19,930 nt of DNA from an uncultured Elioraea sp. (GTDB lineage Bacteria; Pseudomonadota; Alphaproteobacteria; Acetobacterales; Acetobacteraceae). Location of the stretch: NCBI GenBank assembly GCA_937995555.1, contig CALKJX010000124.1, positions 1-19,930 on the forward strand. The letters are read 5' to 3'. The notes under the pieces are model-generated. The model worked only from the letters and a program-made list of their open reading frames with translations, was not told the origin of the DNA and made no database searches. This document shows, in pieces, positions 1 to 9,834 of the stretch. Numbering within the stretch: position 1 is the stretch's first letter; every line of letters starts with the position of its first letter. The translations under genes and the position numbers were made by a program.

Positions 1-441
1 GATCTCGGCAATCAGCGCCATGCCGTCCTGGCCCACGTCATCGAGCCGGCCGACGAAGGGGCTGACATAGGCGGCGCCGGCCTTGGCCGCGAGCAACGCC
101 TGCGCGGCCGAGAAGCAGAGCGTGACGTTCACCGGCACGCCCTCGTCCGACAGCGCCCTGCACGCCTTCAGCCCGTCCATGGTCAGCGGCAGCTTGACGA
201 CGGCGTTCTTCGCCAAGCCGCGCAGGAAGCGCGCCTCCTTCAGCATCGGCTCGAACTCGGTCGCGGTGACCTCGGCCGAGACCGGGCCGGGCACGGCGTC
301 GCAGATCTCGACGATCACCTCGGCGATCTTGCGTCCCGACTTGGCAATCAGCGACGGATTGGTGGTGACGCCATCGACCATGCCGAGCGCGGCGAGCGCC
401 CTGATCTCGGCGATGTCGGCGGTGTCGACGAAGAACTTCAT
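1..441 (-). CDS. tal: Transaldolase, TalC/FSA family (5' part; C-terminus off the left edge)
   Basis: This cytosolic class I aldolase moves a dihydroxyacetone unit between sugar phosphates in the non-oxidative pentose phosphate pathway. The 147 visible residues open with MKFFVDTADIAEI and carry DGVTTNPS (23-30) and NAVVKLP (79-85), where K83 is the expected Schiff-base lysine. The small TalC/FSA group is usually about 215-220 residues, so roughly 70 are missing. Two positions separate true transaldolases from fructose-6-phosphate aldolase. Here the AEV motif has Glu57, where FSA has Gln, and SPFVG has Phe129, where FSA has Tyr. I therefore read it as a transaldolase despite the common 'fsa' label. 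The start is preceded by GGAAG at suitable spacing. It diverges from priA across 15 bp, so its promoter must lie inside the priA 5' end. Confidence 0.93.
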   Translation of the reverse strand, partial: MKFFVDTADIAEIRALAALGMVDGVTTNPSLIAKSGRKIAEVIVEICDAVPGPVSAEVTATEFEPMLKEARFLRGLAKNAVVKLPLTMDGLKACRALSDEGVPVNVTLCFSAAQALLAAKAGAAYVSPFVGRLDDVGQDGMALIAEI

Positions 442-456
442 GCGAGACTTCCATCC

Positions 457-2700
457 ATGGCGGAGTCGGGGGGCACCATAACCGTGGCCGGGGCCGGGGG
501 AAAGCGACGGGCGGATGACGCGGGCGGCCGCCGGCGCGTGCCCGTGCTGCTGCCGTTGCCGCTCGAAGGTGCCTATGACTACGCGGTGCCGCACGCGATG
601 GAGGTCGCGCCAGGCGCCGTGGTCACCGTGCCGCTTGGCCCGCGCGTGCTCCACGGCGTGGTGTGGCATGGCGCGCCGGATGGCACGGTGCCGGCGGCGA
701 AGCTGCGCCCGATCGCGTCAGTGGTGCCGACGCCGCCGCTGCGTCCGGCGCTGCTCCGCTTCATCGACTGGGTGGCGGACTACACGCTGAGCGCACCGGG
801 CGACGTGCTGCGCATGGCGCTGCCGATTCCGGCCGCAACCGGGGCGCCGCGGCCGCGCGTCGGCTGGCGGCTCGCGGACGCGGTGCCGGAGGGTGTGCGC
901 ATCACGGCCGAACGCGCGCGCGTGCTGGAGGTGTTGCATGGCGCGCCCCGGCTGGTCTGGACCGGCTCCGACCTCGCGCGCGCGGCCGGCGTGACGCCCG
1001 GCGTGCTGCGCGGCATGGCGGATGTCGGACTGCTCATCCCGGCGCAGATGGCCGGGCTGCACGATGCGCCGCCGCGCGCGGATGCGCTCGCGCCGGCGCT
1101 GACGCCGGCGCAGCAGGCCGCGGCCGTGACGCTGCGTGCGGCCGTCTCGGCCGCGCGGTTCGGTGTCACGCTGCTCGATGGTGTCACCGGTTCGGGCAAG
1201 ACCGAGGTCTATCTGGAAGCCGTCGCCGAGACGATCGCCCGCGGCCGGCAGGCGCTGGTGCTGCTGCCGGAGATCGCGCTCTCGGCGCAGGTGATCGATC
1301 GTTTCACCGCGCGCTTCGGGGCGCCGCCGGCGGTCTGGCACTCCGAGGTCGCGGGCGCGCGACGGCGCGCGACCTGGCGCGCGGTGGCGGAGGGGCGCGC
1401 CCCGATCGTCGTCGGCGCCCGCTCCGCGCTGTGGCTGAACTTCGCCTCCCTCGGCCTGGTGGTGGTGGACGAGGAGCACGAGACCGCGTTCAAGCAGGAG
1501 GACGGCGTCACCTACCACGCCCGCGACATGGCGGTGGTGCGCGCGCGCCTCGAGGATGTGCCCTGCGTGCTGGTCAGTGCGACGCCCTCGCTGGAGACGC
1601 TCGCGAATGTCGAGCGTGGCCGCTACGCGCGACTGCACCTGCCGGAGCGCCACGGCGAGGCCGGCCTGCCCGCGGTCACCGCGATCGACCTCCGTCGCGA
1701 GCCGCCGCCGCGTGGCCGCTTCCTCGCTCCGCCGCTGGTCGGCGCGATCGAGGCGACACTTGCGCGCGGCGAGCAGGCGCTGCTGTTCCTCAATCGCCGT
1801 GGTTTCGCGCCGCTGACGCTCTGCCGCGCCTGCGGGCACCGGTTCCAGTGCCCGAACTGCACCGCCTGGCTGGTCGAGCACCGCTACACGCGCACGCTGC
1901 AATGCCACCATTGCGGCCACAGCGAGCCCGCGCCCGATGTCTGCCCGGAATGCGGCGCGGAGGGCTCGCTCACCGCGATCGGCCCCGGTGTGGAACGCGT
2001 CGCCGAGGAGGTGCGCGCCCTGTTTCCCGCTGCGCGCGTGCTGGAGATGAGCAGCGACACGGTGCACGGCGCGCAGGCGGCGGCGGCCATGGCGGCGATG
2101 ATCGAGAACCGCGAGATCGACCTGATCGTCGGCACGCAGCTTGTCGCCAAGGGCTGGCACTTCCCGCATCTGACCCTGGTCGGGGTCGTGGACGCGGATC
2201 TTGGCCTTGCCGGGGGCGATCTGCGCGCGGCCGAGCGCACCTTGCAGGTGCTGCACCAGGTGGGCGGGCGTGCGGGACGGGCGGCGCAGGCGGGGCGGGT
2301 GCTTTTGCAGACCTGGCAGCCCGCCCATCCGGTGATTCAGGCGCTGGTGTCGGGCGACATCGACCGCTTCGTCGCCGAGGAGATGGCGGCGCGGCGCGCC
2401 GGCGGGTGGCCGCCGTTCGGCAGGCTGGTCGCGGTGATCGTCTCGGCGACCGAAGCTGCGGTTGCGGACGCGGCGGCGGCGGCGCTGCGACGCGCTGCAC
2501 CCGTGGGCGAGCGTTTCGTCGTGCTCGGACCGGCGCCCGCGCCGCTGTCGATCCTGCGGGGGATGCATCGGCGGCGGCTGCTGCTCAAGGCCGCGCGCGA
2601 TGTGGACGTGCAGGCGCTGATGCGCGCGTGGCTTGCGGCGACGGAGGTGCCGCGGCAGGCGCGGATCGACATCGACGTCGATCCGGTGAGTTTTCTCTAG
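457..2700 (+). CDS. priA: Primosomal protein N' (replication restart helicase PriA)
   Basis: PriA is the 3'-5' superfamily 2 DNA helicase that recognises stalled forks and reloads the replicative helicase. The 747-residue frame has the N-terminal DNA-binding region (from VPVLLPLPL, residue 28), Walker A GVTGSGKT (242-249), a DEEH box (338-341), VSATPS and the C-terminal helicase signature HQVGGRAGRA. A zinc cluster of paired CxxC cysteines sits inside the helicase domain (about 456-499). Length is normal. The start is unsure: similarity to PriA begins near residue 28, and ATG 457 has no clear ribosome site. GTG at 484 (preceded by GGGGGG) and GTG at 538 are in-frame alternatives that would leave more room for a divergent promoter. 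The downstream neighbour is an arginase-like gene, not the ATP synthase delta gene often found after priA in alphaproteobacteria. Confidence 0.96.
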   Translation: MAESGGTITVAGAGGKRRADDAGGRRRVPVLLPLPLEGAYDYAVPHAMEVAPGAVVTVPLGPRVLHGVVWHGAPDGTVPAAKLRPIASVVPTPPLRPALLRFIDWVADYTLSAPGDVLRMALPIPAATGAPRPRVGWRLADAVPEGVRITAERARVLEVLHGAPRLVWTGSDLARAAGVTPGVLRGMADVGLLIPAQMAGLHDAPPRADALAPALTPAQQAAAVTLRAAVSAARFGVTLLDGVTGSGKTEVYLEAVAETIARGRQALVLLPEIALSAQVIDRFTARFGAPPAVWHSEVAGARRRATWRAVAEGRAPIVVGARSALWLNFASLGLVVVDEEHETAFKQEDGVTYHARDMAVVRARLEDVPCVLVSATPSLETLANVERGRYARLHLPERHGEAGLPAVTAIDLRREPPPRGRFLAPPLVGAIEATLARGEQALLFLNRRGFAPLTLCRACGHRFQCPNCTAWLVEHRYTRTLQCHHCGHSEPAPDVCPECGAEGSLTAIGPGVERVAEEVRALFPAARVLEMSSDTVHGAQAAAAMAAMIENREIDLIVGTQLVAKGWHFPHLTLVGVVDADLGLAGGDLRAAERTLQVLHQVGGRAGRAAQAGRVLLQTWQPAHPVIQALVSGDIDRFVAEEMAARRAGGWPPFGRLVAVIVSATEAAVADAAAAALRRAAPVGERFVVLGPAPAPLSILRGMHRRRLLLKAARDVDVQALMRAWLAATEVPRQARIDIDVDPVSFL

Positions 2701-2778
2701 GTGCCGGAGACCGTCAAACGCCCTGAAGACTTCGCCAGCCCCAAGGATCCATCTCCCTGCCCCCCCACCCGCTCCTTC

Positions 2779-2786
2779 GGAGGAGA
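2779..2786 (+). promoter_or_regulatory. Ribosome binding site that fixes the arginase-like gene start
   Basis: GGAGGAGA lies just before ATG 2788. It argues for that start rather than the longer open frame beginning with GTG at 2701, immediately after the priA stop. Confidence 0.75.
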
Positions 2787-2787
2787 C

Positions 2788-3648
2788 ATGAACATCCGTC
2801 CCATCCTTGTCCCCTATGCCGGCGACGTCGCGCGCTGGGGCCAGGCGCGCGGCCCGGCGGCGATGCTCGAAGCGGGGCTGGTAGCGGCGCTGCGCGCGCA
2901 GGGGCACGACGTCGCCGAACCGATGGAGATCGCGTTTCCGCGCGAGCGGCGCACGCGCGATCCGGTGACCAATCTCGGCACGATCGCGGCGATGGTCTCG
3001 GACGCCGTTGCCGCGGCGATCGGCGAAGGCGCGATGCCGGTCGTCTTGGAGGGGAACTGCACCCAGGCGGTCGGGCCTGCGGGCGGGGTCGCGCGCGCCT
3101 GCGGTGCCAGCGGCATCGTCTGGTATGACGCGCATGGCGACATGCACACGCTGCGCACGACCTCGACCGGGCTGCTCGGCGGCATGCCCTATGCCGTCTG
3201 TCTCGGCTGGGAGTTCGATGACTGGCGCGCAGCGGCAGGCCTCGCGCGTCCCGTGGCGGCGGAGGCGGCAGCGCTGATCGGAGCGTCCGATCTCGATCCC
3301 GAGGAGGAACAGGCGCTCGCGGCCCACCCGATCGCGCGGCTCGATGCGGTCGCGATGGGTGCGGATGCGGGCGAGCGCACGGCGGCGCTGCTGGCGCCGC
3401 GCGCCCCGGCTGCGCCTGGCTGGTACATGCACATCGACCTCGATGTGGCGGGCACCGAGGAGGTGCCCGGGCCGCTGACGCCGGCGCCGCTCTGGCCGTC
3501 GCGTGGGGCCCTGTTGGCCTCGATCGCCGCTGCCGCGCGGGCCGTGCCGATGCGCTGCCTCGGTCTCGCGGCGTATGACCCGGGCGGGGATCCGGAACGT
3601 CGGGGTGCGCGGCTCGCGGTCGAGATGGCCGTGACCGCCCTCGGCTGA
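2788..3648 (+). CDS. Arginase/agmatinase-fold protein with altered metal site
   Basis: A 286-residue ureohydrolase-fold protein; family members hydrolyse arginine, agmatine, formiminoglutamate or related guanidino compounds with two Mn ions. The second metal motif is intact, WYDAHGDMH (112-120: D114, H116, D118), and the fourth is recognisable as HIDLDV (D217, D219), though the usual DxDxxDP ending is lost. The first motif, normally GGDHS, reads EGNCT (88-92), so the usual His ligand is Cys91. GGMPYAV (131-137) matches the GMP segment after the central motif in the family. Substrate cannot be told, and activity may differ from classical arginase. The start was chosen because of the strong GGAGGAGA site. 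It lies 87 bp after priA and may be co-transcribed. Alternatives are a non-enzymatic or differently metallated family member. Confidence 0.82.
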   Translation: MNIRPILVPYAGDVARWGQARGPAAMLEAGLVAALRAQGHDVAEPMEIAFPRERRTRDPVTNLGTIAAMVSDAVAAAIGEGAMPVVLEGNCTQAVGPAGGVARACGASGIVWYDAHGDMHTLRTTSTGLLGGMPYAVCLGWEFDDWRAAAGLARPVAAEAAALIGASDLDPEEEQALAAHPIARLDAVAMGADAGERTAALLAPRAPAAPGWYMHIDLDVAGTEEVPGPLTPAPLWPSRGALLASIAAAARAVPMRCLGLAAYDPGGDPERRGARLAVEMAVTALG

Positions 3649-3782
3649 GGTCCCGGGAGAGGGGCTGGAGAGGGGGCCGCGCACAGCTCGCCCTCGGGCC
3701 GGCGAAGCCGTCGTGATCCCTGCCCTTTCCCCGGGTTGCCTTCTGGCTTTAGGCTCCGTCGGCGAAACCTGCCGGGGGCGTC

Positions 3783-4364
3783 ATGGACGTGATCTGGATC
3801 CTGCTCGCGATCGCAACCGTCGTCGCCGGCTACGTCATCATCACCTTCAACCAACTGGTTTCGTTACGAACCCGCGTGCGCGAGGCGTGGTCGGACATCC
3901 AGGTGCAGATGAAGCGCCGCTACGACCTGATCCCCAATCTGGTCGAGGCGGTGAAGGGCTATGCCGGTCATGAGCGCGGCACGCTGGAGAGCGTCGTGAA
4001 GGCGCGCGGCGAGGCGATGGCGAACACGGGCGATCCGGCCAGCCAGGCGCGGTCGGAGAACCTGCTGCAAGCCACGCTGAAGTCGCTGTTCGCGCTGGCC
4101 GAGAACTACCCGCAGCTGAAGGCCGATGCGAATTTTGCGAAGCTTCAGGCCGAGCTGGCCGACACCGAGAACCGCATCAAGATGTCGCGCCGGTTCTACA
4201 ACGGCTCGGTGCGCGATCTGAACGTGAAGATCGAGCAGTTCCCGTCCAACCTGGTCGCGCGGCAGTTCGGCTTCATCCAGGCGCAGTTCTTCGAGCTCGA
4301 CGAGGACGAGGCGGCGGCGGCTTTCCGTCCGGTCCGCGTCGATTTCGGTGCGCAGCGCAGCTAG
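3783..4364 (+). CDS. lemA: LemA family membrane-anchored protein
   Basis: A 193-residue LemA protein: one N-terminal membrane helix (about 3-23, IWILLAIATVVAGYVIITFN) followed by a long helical domain. The family signature is clear in VREAWSDIQVQMKRRYDLIP and NLVEAVKGYAGHE. Length is typical. The molecular role of LemA is still poorly known; it is often encoded beside DUF2207 or TPM-domain membrane proteins, as here. The next gene begins about 10 bp after its stop, so the two are almost certainly one transcript. The 134-bp gap upstream from the arginase-like gene has no obvious terminator, so linkage to the upstream genes is open. Confidence 0.93.
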   Translation: MDVIWILLAIATVVAGYVIITFNQLVSLRTRVREAWSDIQVQMKRRYDLIPNLVEAVKGYAGHERGTLESVVKARGEAMANTGDPASQARSENLLQATLKSLFALAENYPQLKADANFAKLQAELADTENRIKMSRRFYNGSVRDLNVKIEQFPSNLVARQFGFIQAQFFELDEDEAAAAFRPVRVDFGAQRS

Positions 4365-4374
4365 GCGCCGGCGG

Positions 4375-6303
4375 ATGCGGTTGTGCGTTCGCAGCGTTGC
4401 GCCGCGGCTCGCCGTCGCGGCCGTGCTGCTGCTGTTCGCTGTTGCGGGGCCGGCCACGGCCCAGGGCGTCGAGCATATCCGCGAGTTCACTGCGCGCATC
4501 GAGGTGCAGCACGATGGCTCGGTGGAGGTGACCGAGGAGATCGAGGTCCTGGCGCTCGGGCACTCGATCAAGCGCGGCATCTTCCGCGACCTCCTGCTCG
4601 GCTCGGTCGATCCGCTCGGGCTGATCTCGCCGGAGTTCCAGGTGCTGGAGGCGTTGCGCAACGGCGAGCCGGAGACGCACCGGGTCGAGAGCCGGGGCGA
4701 CCTCGTGCGCATCTATCTCGGCCAGCAGGACGTGCTGCTCCAGCCCGGGATGTACCGCTACCGGCTGCGCTACCGCATGGCGGAGCAGGTCGATTTCCAT
4801 GAGGATTATGACGAGATCTACTGGAACGTGAACGGCACGGGTTGGCAGTTCGCCAGCCTGAGGGTCCAGGCCGAGGTCGTCCTTCCGCCCGGGGCGCGCA
4901 TTCTCCAGTACGAGGCGTACACCGGCCCTGCCGGCGACCAGGGCCGCGACTTCCGTGTCGTCGGCCAGACCGACAGCAGCATCCGGTTCGTCACCACGCG
5001 CCCGCTCGCGGCTGGCGAGAACCTCACGGTCGCGGTCGGGTTTCCGAAGGGCATCGTTACGCCATCGGACCGGTTCCAGTGGCTGGCCTGGTTGATGGGG
5101 CAGAACCCGCTCCATGTCGCGGGGGTGCTGCTGCTGGTGCTGCTCAGCTATTACGGCATCGTGTGGTTCCTGGTCGGCCGCGACCCGAAGGCGGGAGTGA
5201 TCGTGCCGATCTACCAGCCGGAACTGCCGCCCGCGGCGATGCGCTACATCCGCCGCATGGGCTTCGACAACGACTGTGTCGCGGCCGCGCTGCTCAACCT
5301 CGCGGTGAAAGGCCATTTGCGGTTCCAGGAGGATGCGAAGAACAAGCTCGTCCTGCACCGCGTGCTGGCGCCGGAGGGCGCGCCGGCGCCATCTTCCGGC
5401 GAAGCCGTCCTGCTGAACGGCATCTTCGGCAGCCGTTCGGTGGTCGCGCTCGACGACAAGAACCAGGTGATCCTGTCGCGGGCGAAGACCGCGTTGCACC
5501 GGCACTTCGACAAGACCTTCAACCGCGTGTTCTTCCGACGCAACGCGGGCTGGTTTGCGATCGGATTGATGCTGACCGTGCTCGGCTGGATTGTTGTATC
5601 GTTGACCCAGCCCGAACTTCTCTTCGCGCTCCCGCTGGTGGCATGGGTCGGCAGCGTGGCGTTCATGTTCACGGTCGTGTTCCGCCAGTTTTGGCACCAC
5701 CTGAGGATGTGGCGCGCCGGCGGCGTGACCATCCACCGGATCACCTGGATCGTTTGCGCCGTCATCCTCGTGCCGATCAGCATCTTGCTTGCCACCGCGA
5801 TCTTCACGGCGAGCGAGGAGCTGGGATGGCAGGTGTGCGTGGCGGTGCTGGCGCTCGGCGCGGTGAACACGCTGTTCCACCATCTGCTCAGAGCACCCAC
5901 GGCGGTCGGGCGGGCCGCGCTCGACGAGATCGAGGGCACGCGGCGCTACCTGACGGTGGCGGAGGCGGACCGGCTGCGCTTCCACAACCCGCCCGACCGC
6001 ACGCCCGAGCATTTCGAGGCGCTGCTGCCCTATGCGGTCGCGCTGGGGGTGGAGACGGACTGGACGCGCCAGTTCAGCGACGTGCTGGCGCGGGCCTCGG
6101 CGGCACAGGGCGAGACCGAGTACCGCCCGCGCTGGTACAGCGGCTCGCGCTTCAGCGGTGCGCGGATCTCCTCGCTCGGCCAGACGCTGAGCAGCAGCTA
6201 CGGCAGCGCCTCGGCGCCCAGATCGAGCGGGTCCGGCGGGGGCTCGCGCGGCGGCGGCTCAAGCGGCGGCGGCCGCGGTGGCGGCGGCGGCGGCGGCTGG
6301 TAG
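4375..6303 (+). CDS. DUF2207 domain membrane protein with Gly/Ser-rich tail
   Basis: A 642-residue protein. A signal peptide (1-29, cleavage likely after PATA) precedes a DUF2207-type extracytoplasmic domain (about 30-240: HIREFTARIEVQHDGSVEVT, then IKRGIFRD). A membrane helix follows (about 244-268, ending in the typical FLVGRDP), then the cytoplasmic segment beginning VPIYQPELPPAAMRYI. Further helices lie near 391-410, 420-440, 457-478 and 482-503. The tail (about 617-642) is almost only Gly, Ser and Arg and ends in Trp, a frequent feature of this family. Its function is unknown. ATG 4375 was chosen over in-frame ATG 4348 because it gives a normal signal peptide and does not overlap lemA. 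It pairs with LemA, suggesting a membrane-associated complex (inference). Confidence 0.9.
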   Translation: MRLCVRSVAPRLAVAAVLLLFAVAGPATAQGVEHIREFTARIEVQHDGSVEVTEEIEVLALGHSIKRGIFRDLLLGSVDPLGLISPEFQVLEALRNGEPETHRVESRGDLVRIYLGQQDVLLQPGMYRYRLRYRMAEQVDFHEDYDEIYWNVNGTGWQFASLRVQAEVVLPPGARILQYEAYTGPAGDQGRDFRVVGQTDSSIRFVTTRPLAAGENLTVAVGFPKGIVTPSDRFQWLAWLMGQNPLHVAGVLLLVLLSYYGIVWFLVGRDPKAGVIVPIYQPELPPAAMRYIRRMGFDNDCVAAALLNLAVKGHLRFQEDAKNKLVLHRVLAPEGAPAPSSGEAVLLNGIFGSRSVVALDDKNQVILSRAKTALHRHFDKTFNRVFFRRNAGWFAIGLMLTVLGWIVVSLTQPELLFALPLVAWVGSVAFMFTVVFRQFWHHLRMWRAGGVTIHRITWIVCAVILVPISILLATAIFTASEELGWQVCVAVLALGAVNTLFHHLLRAPTAVGRAALDEIEGTRRYLTVAEADRLRFHNPPDRTPEHFEALLPYAVALGVETDWTRQFSDVLARASAAQGETEYRPRWYSGSRFSGARISSLGQTLSSSYGSASAPRSSGSGGGSRGGGSSGGGRGGGGGGGW

Positions 6304-6444
6304 GACCCCCCGGCCGGCCGGTTCACATCACCGCCCAGCGAGCCCGCGCCCGCGGAGATTGCACCCGCCCGTCCCCGCGGGCATTCTCCGCCGCTGATCA
6401 GGCACCCCCGACCGCCGGACACACGCAGGAGCGCGCCGAGCGCC

Positions 6445-8044
<1,600 letters not shown>

Positions 8045-8046
<2 letters not shown>

Positions 8047-8051
8047 GGAGG
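8045..8051 (+). promoter_or_regulatory. Strong ribosome binding site for secF
   Basis: GAGGAGG overlaps the secD stop codon and lies 6 bases before ATG 8058. It fixes the secF start and shows tight secD-secF coupling. Confidence 0.8.
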
Positions 8052-8057
8052 CGCGCG

Positions 8058-8990
8058 ATGCCGTTTCGCCTGGTTCCCGATGGCACAGCGATCCCGTTCA
8101 TGCGGGGCCGCATTCTCGGTCTCGTGGTCTCGGCGATCCTGTCGGTCGCTTCGGTCGTGCTGTTCTTCTATCCGGGGATGAACTACGGGATCGATTTCAA
8201 GGGCGGCGTGCTGGTCGAGGTGCGCACGCCCGGGCCGGCCAATTTCGCCGAGATGCGCGCGGCACTCCAGCAGGCCGGTGTCGGCGAGGTGGCGTTGCAG
8301 CAGTTCGGCTCGCCGACCGAGGTGCTGGTGCGCATGGAGGCGCAGGCTGACGAGGCGGCGCAGCAGCGCAGCGTTGCCGCGGTGCGCGCCGCGCTGGAGC
8401 AGGCAACGCCCGGCGCGCGGATCGTGCGCACCGAGGCGGTGGGCGGTCGCGTCTCCGCCGAGCTGTTCGCCGCCGGCATGACCGCGCTCGGCATGTCGCT
8501 GCTGGCGATCCTGCTCTACATCTGGTTCCGCTTCGAGTGGCAGTTCGGCGTCGGCGCCGTCGTCACGCTCATCCTCGACGTCACCAAGGCGGTCGGGTTC
8601 CTCGCGGTCACGCGCATCGAGTTCGACCTCGCCACGGTGGCCGCGCTGCTGACCATCATCGGCTACAGCGTGAACGACAAGGTCGTCGTCTATGACCGCA
8701 TGCGCGAGAACCTGCGCAAGTACAAGACCATGCCGCTGCGAGAGCTGATCGATCTCTCGATCAACGAGACGCTGTCGCGCACCATCGGCACCTCGGCTAC
8801 CGCGTTCCTCGCAATGCTGCCGCTCGCGCTGCTGACGACCGGTGCGATCGAGGGCTTCGCCTGGACGATGCTGTTCGGCATCGTCGTCGGCACGTCGTCC
8901 TCGATCTTCATCGCTGCGCCCATCCTGCTCTTCCTCGGCGAGAACCGGTTGCGGCGAGGCACCGAGGCGCCGGCCGCCGCCACGGGCTGA
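8058..8990 (+). CDS. secF: Protein translocase subunit SecF
   Basis: Partner of SecD in the translocation motor of the inner membrane. The 310-residue protein has membrane helix 1 (about 18-37), the NYGIDFKGG motif (42-50) starting the small periplasmic domain, and five further helices from about residue 155. GYSVNDKVVVYDRMREN (202-218) carries the conserved Asp and Arg residues of the proton pathway (D207, D213, R216). Length and domain order are typical. The frame stays open far upstream inside secD, but ATG 8058 with its GAGGAGG site is the convincing start. No gene is coupled downstream, and the next 840 bases hold only a gene remnant. Confidence 0.97.
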   Translation: MPFRLVPDGTAIPFMRGRILGLVVSAILSVASVVLFFYPGMNYGIDFKGGVLVEVRTPGPANFAEMRAALQQAGVGEVALQQFGSPTEVLVRMEAQADEAAQQRSVAAVRAALEQATPGARIVRTEAVGGRVSAELFAAGMTALGMSLLAILLYIWFRFEWQFGVGAVVTLILDVTKAVGFLAVTRIEFDLATVAALLTIIGYSVNDKVVVYDRMRENLRKYKTMPLRELIDLSINETLSRTIGTSATAFLAMLPLALLTTGAIEGFAWTMLFGIVVGTSSSIFIAAPILLFLGENRLRRGTEAPAAATG

Positions 8991-9043
8991 GGCTCGAGGG
9001 GCCGGTCGTCCGATCGGGTGGACGCAGCCGATGCGGAGCTCCG

Positions 9044-9700
9044 CTAACCGGGCCGATCGACGGATGGCGCGAGGGCGGCAATCCATACCTGCCGGCTGAA
9101 GGGCGGCGCCAATGAAGGTTCGCCCAGGACGGCGAGCCTGCCCGCGAGATCAGTGGGTTCGTGCTGGCCGGATCGGCCGATCACGACCATCAGCCGTCGG
9201 GGCCCGCTTCCGCGAACGCCTCCGCCGCCGGCAGCACCTGGGCCGGATCGAGCGTCCGCCCCTGATGCGCGCGCTCCAGTTCGACGGTGAGCCGGCCAAC
9301 CCGTCGCCGAACCGGCAGCATCGCGAGCGCTTGGGGACGCGCTTCCTGCGCGTGGGTGACCGCGAAGGGCGCGATCGCCGTCAGCAGTGCCGCCGCATGC
9401 CCGGCCCAGCGCCCGCCGAGGTCGTGCGCGGCGAGGAAAGCGACCGGCACCGCGAGCGTACCGGACAGCACAGACGGGGCGCGAAGCTGCGCCGCCGCAT
9501 CGCCGAACGCCGCGACCCGACCGGCGACCACCAGGAAGCACAGCGGGTAAGGCGCGCCCGAGAAGGCATCGGCGATCGGATCGCCCGGCGGCCGGGTCGC
9601 GCGCCCCGAACGCGGTCAGCGTGACGACCGCGAGGCCGGCGAGGTCGGGCAGGAAGGTCGGCGGCGCAAGGGCGGGGCGGGCGGCGACGGACACCACGGC
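9044..9700 (-). pseudogene. Decayed GT-C (family 39/ArnT-like) membrane glycosyltransferase
   Basis: Three minus-strand pieces in different frames read as one broken gene. The piece at about 9600-9700 contains a hydrophobic FLPDLAGLAVVTLTAFGA. The piece at 9190-9600 contains GAPYPLCFLVV, LRAPSVLSGTLAVPVAFLA, LGGRWAGHAAALLTAIAPF and AVTHAQEARPQAL. That order (PPLY-like, RLPS, LGGR.AG, SP..V, QEAR) is the hallmark of family-39 type glycosyltransferases. A frame break at the TGA near 9190 leads into a last piece, RRLMVVIGRSGQHEPTDLAG to ...SVDRPG, ending with TAG at 9044. Intact relatives are around 450-550 residues, so most of the middle is gone as well as the frame. The upper boundary is approximate. 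Sequencing errors could explain the frame breaks but not the missing length. Confidence 0.65.
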
Positions 9701-9834
9701 AGGCGCCGATGTGGGAAGGCATGGGGGCGCGCGGCCATGGCAGCGCCGCCCGGTCGCGATCACGATCCGGCAATGATCGCTTGCCACGCTGTTGCCGCGC
9801 GCGTGCGCTTAACCGACACGCGGGGGACCGCAGC

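Noticed and set aside
663..2726. 687-codon plus-strand open frame
   Set aside because: It is out of frame with priA, which has every expected helicase motif; its product is low-complexity Ala/Arg/Gly.
718..3684. 988-codon minus-strand open frame
   Set aside because: It lies opposite priA and the arginase-like gene, is extremely rich in Arg, Gly and Ala with no recognisable motif, and is a typical GC-driven shadow.
4273..6012. 579-codon minus-strand open frame
   Set aside because: It is opposite the DUF2207 gene, which shows a signal peptide and membrane helices. The shadow is Arg/His/Asp-rich with no motif.
6226..6300. GGC-rich tract as a repeat or microsatellite
   Set aside because: It encodes the Gly/Ser-rich tail expected of DUF2207 proteins and is not an independent repeat array.
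9112..9624. 170-codon plus-strand frame in the gap after secF
   Set aside because: It is Arg-rich with no motif, and the opposite strand carries recognisable glycosyltransferase segments.
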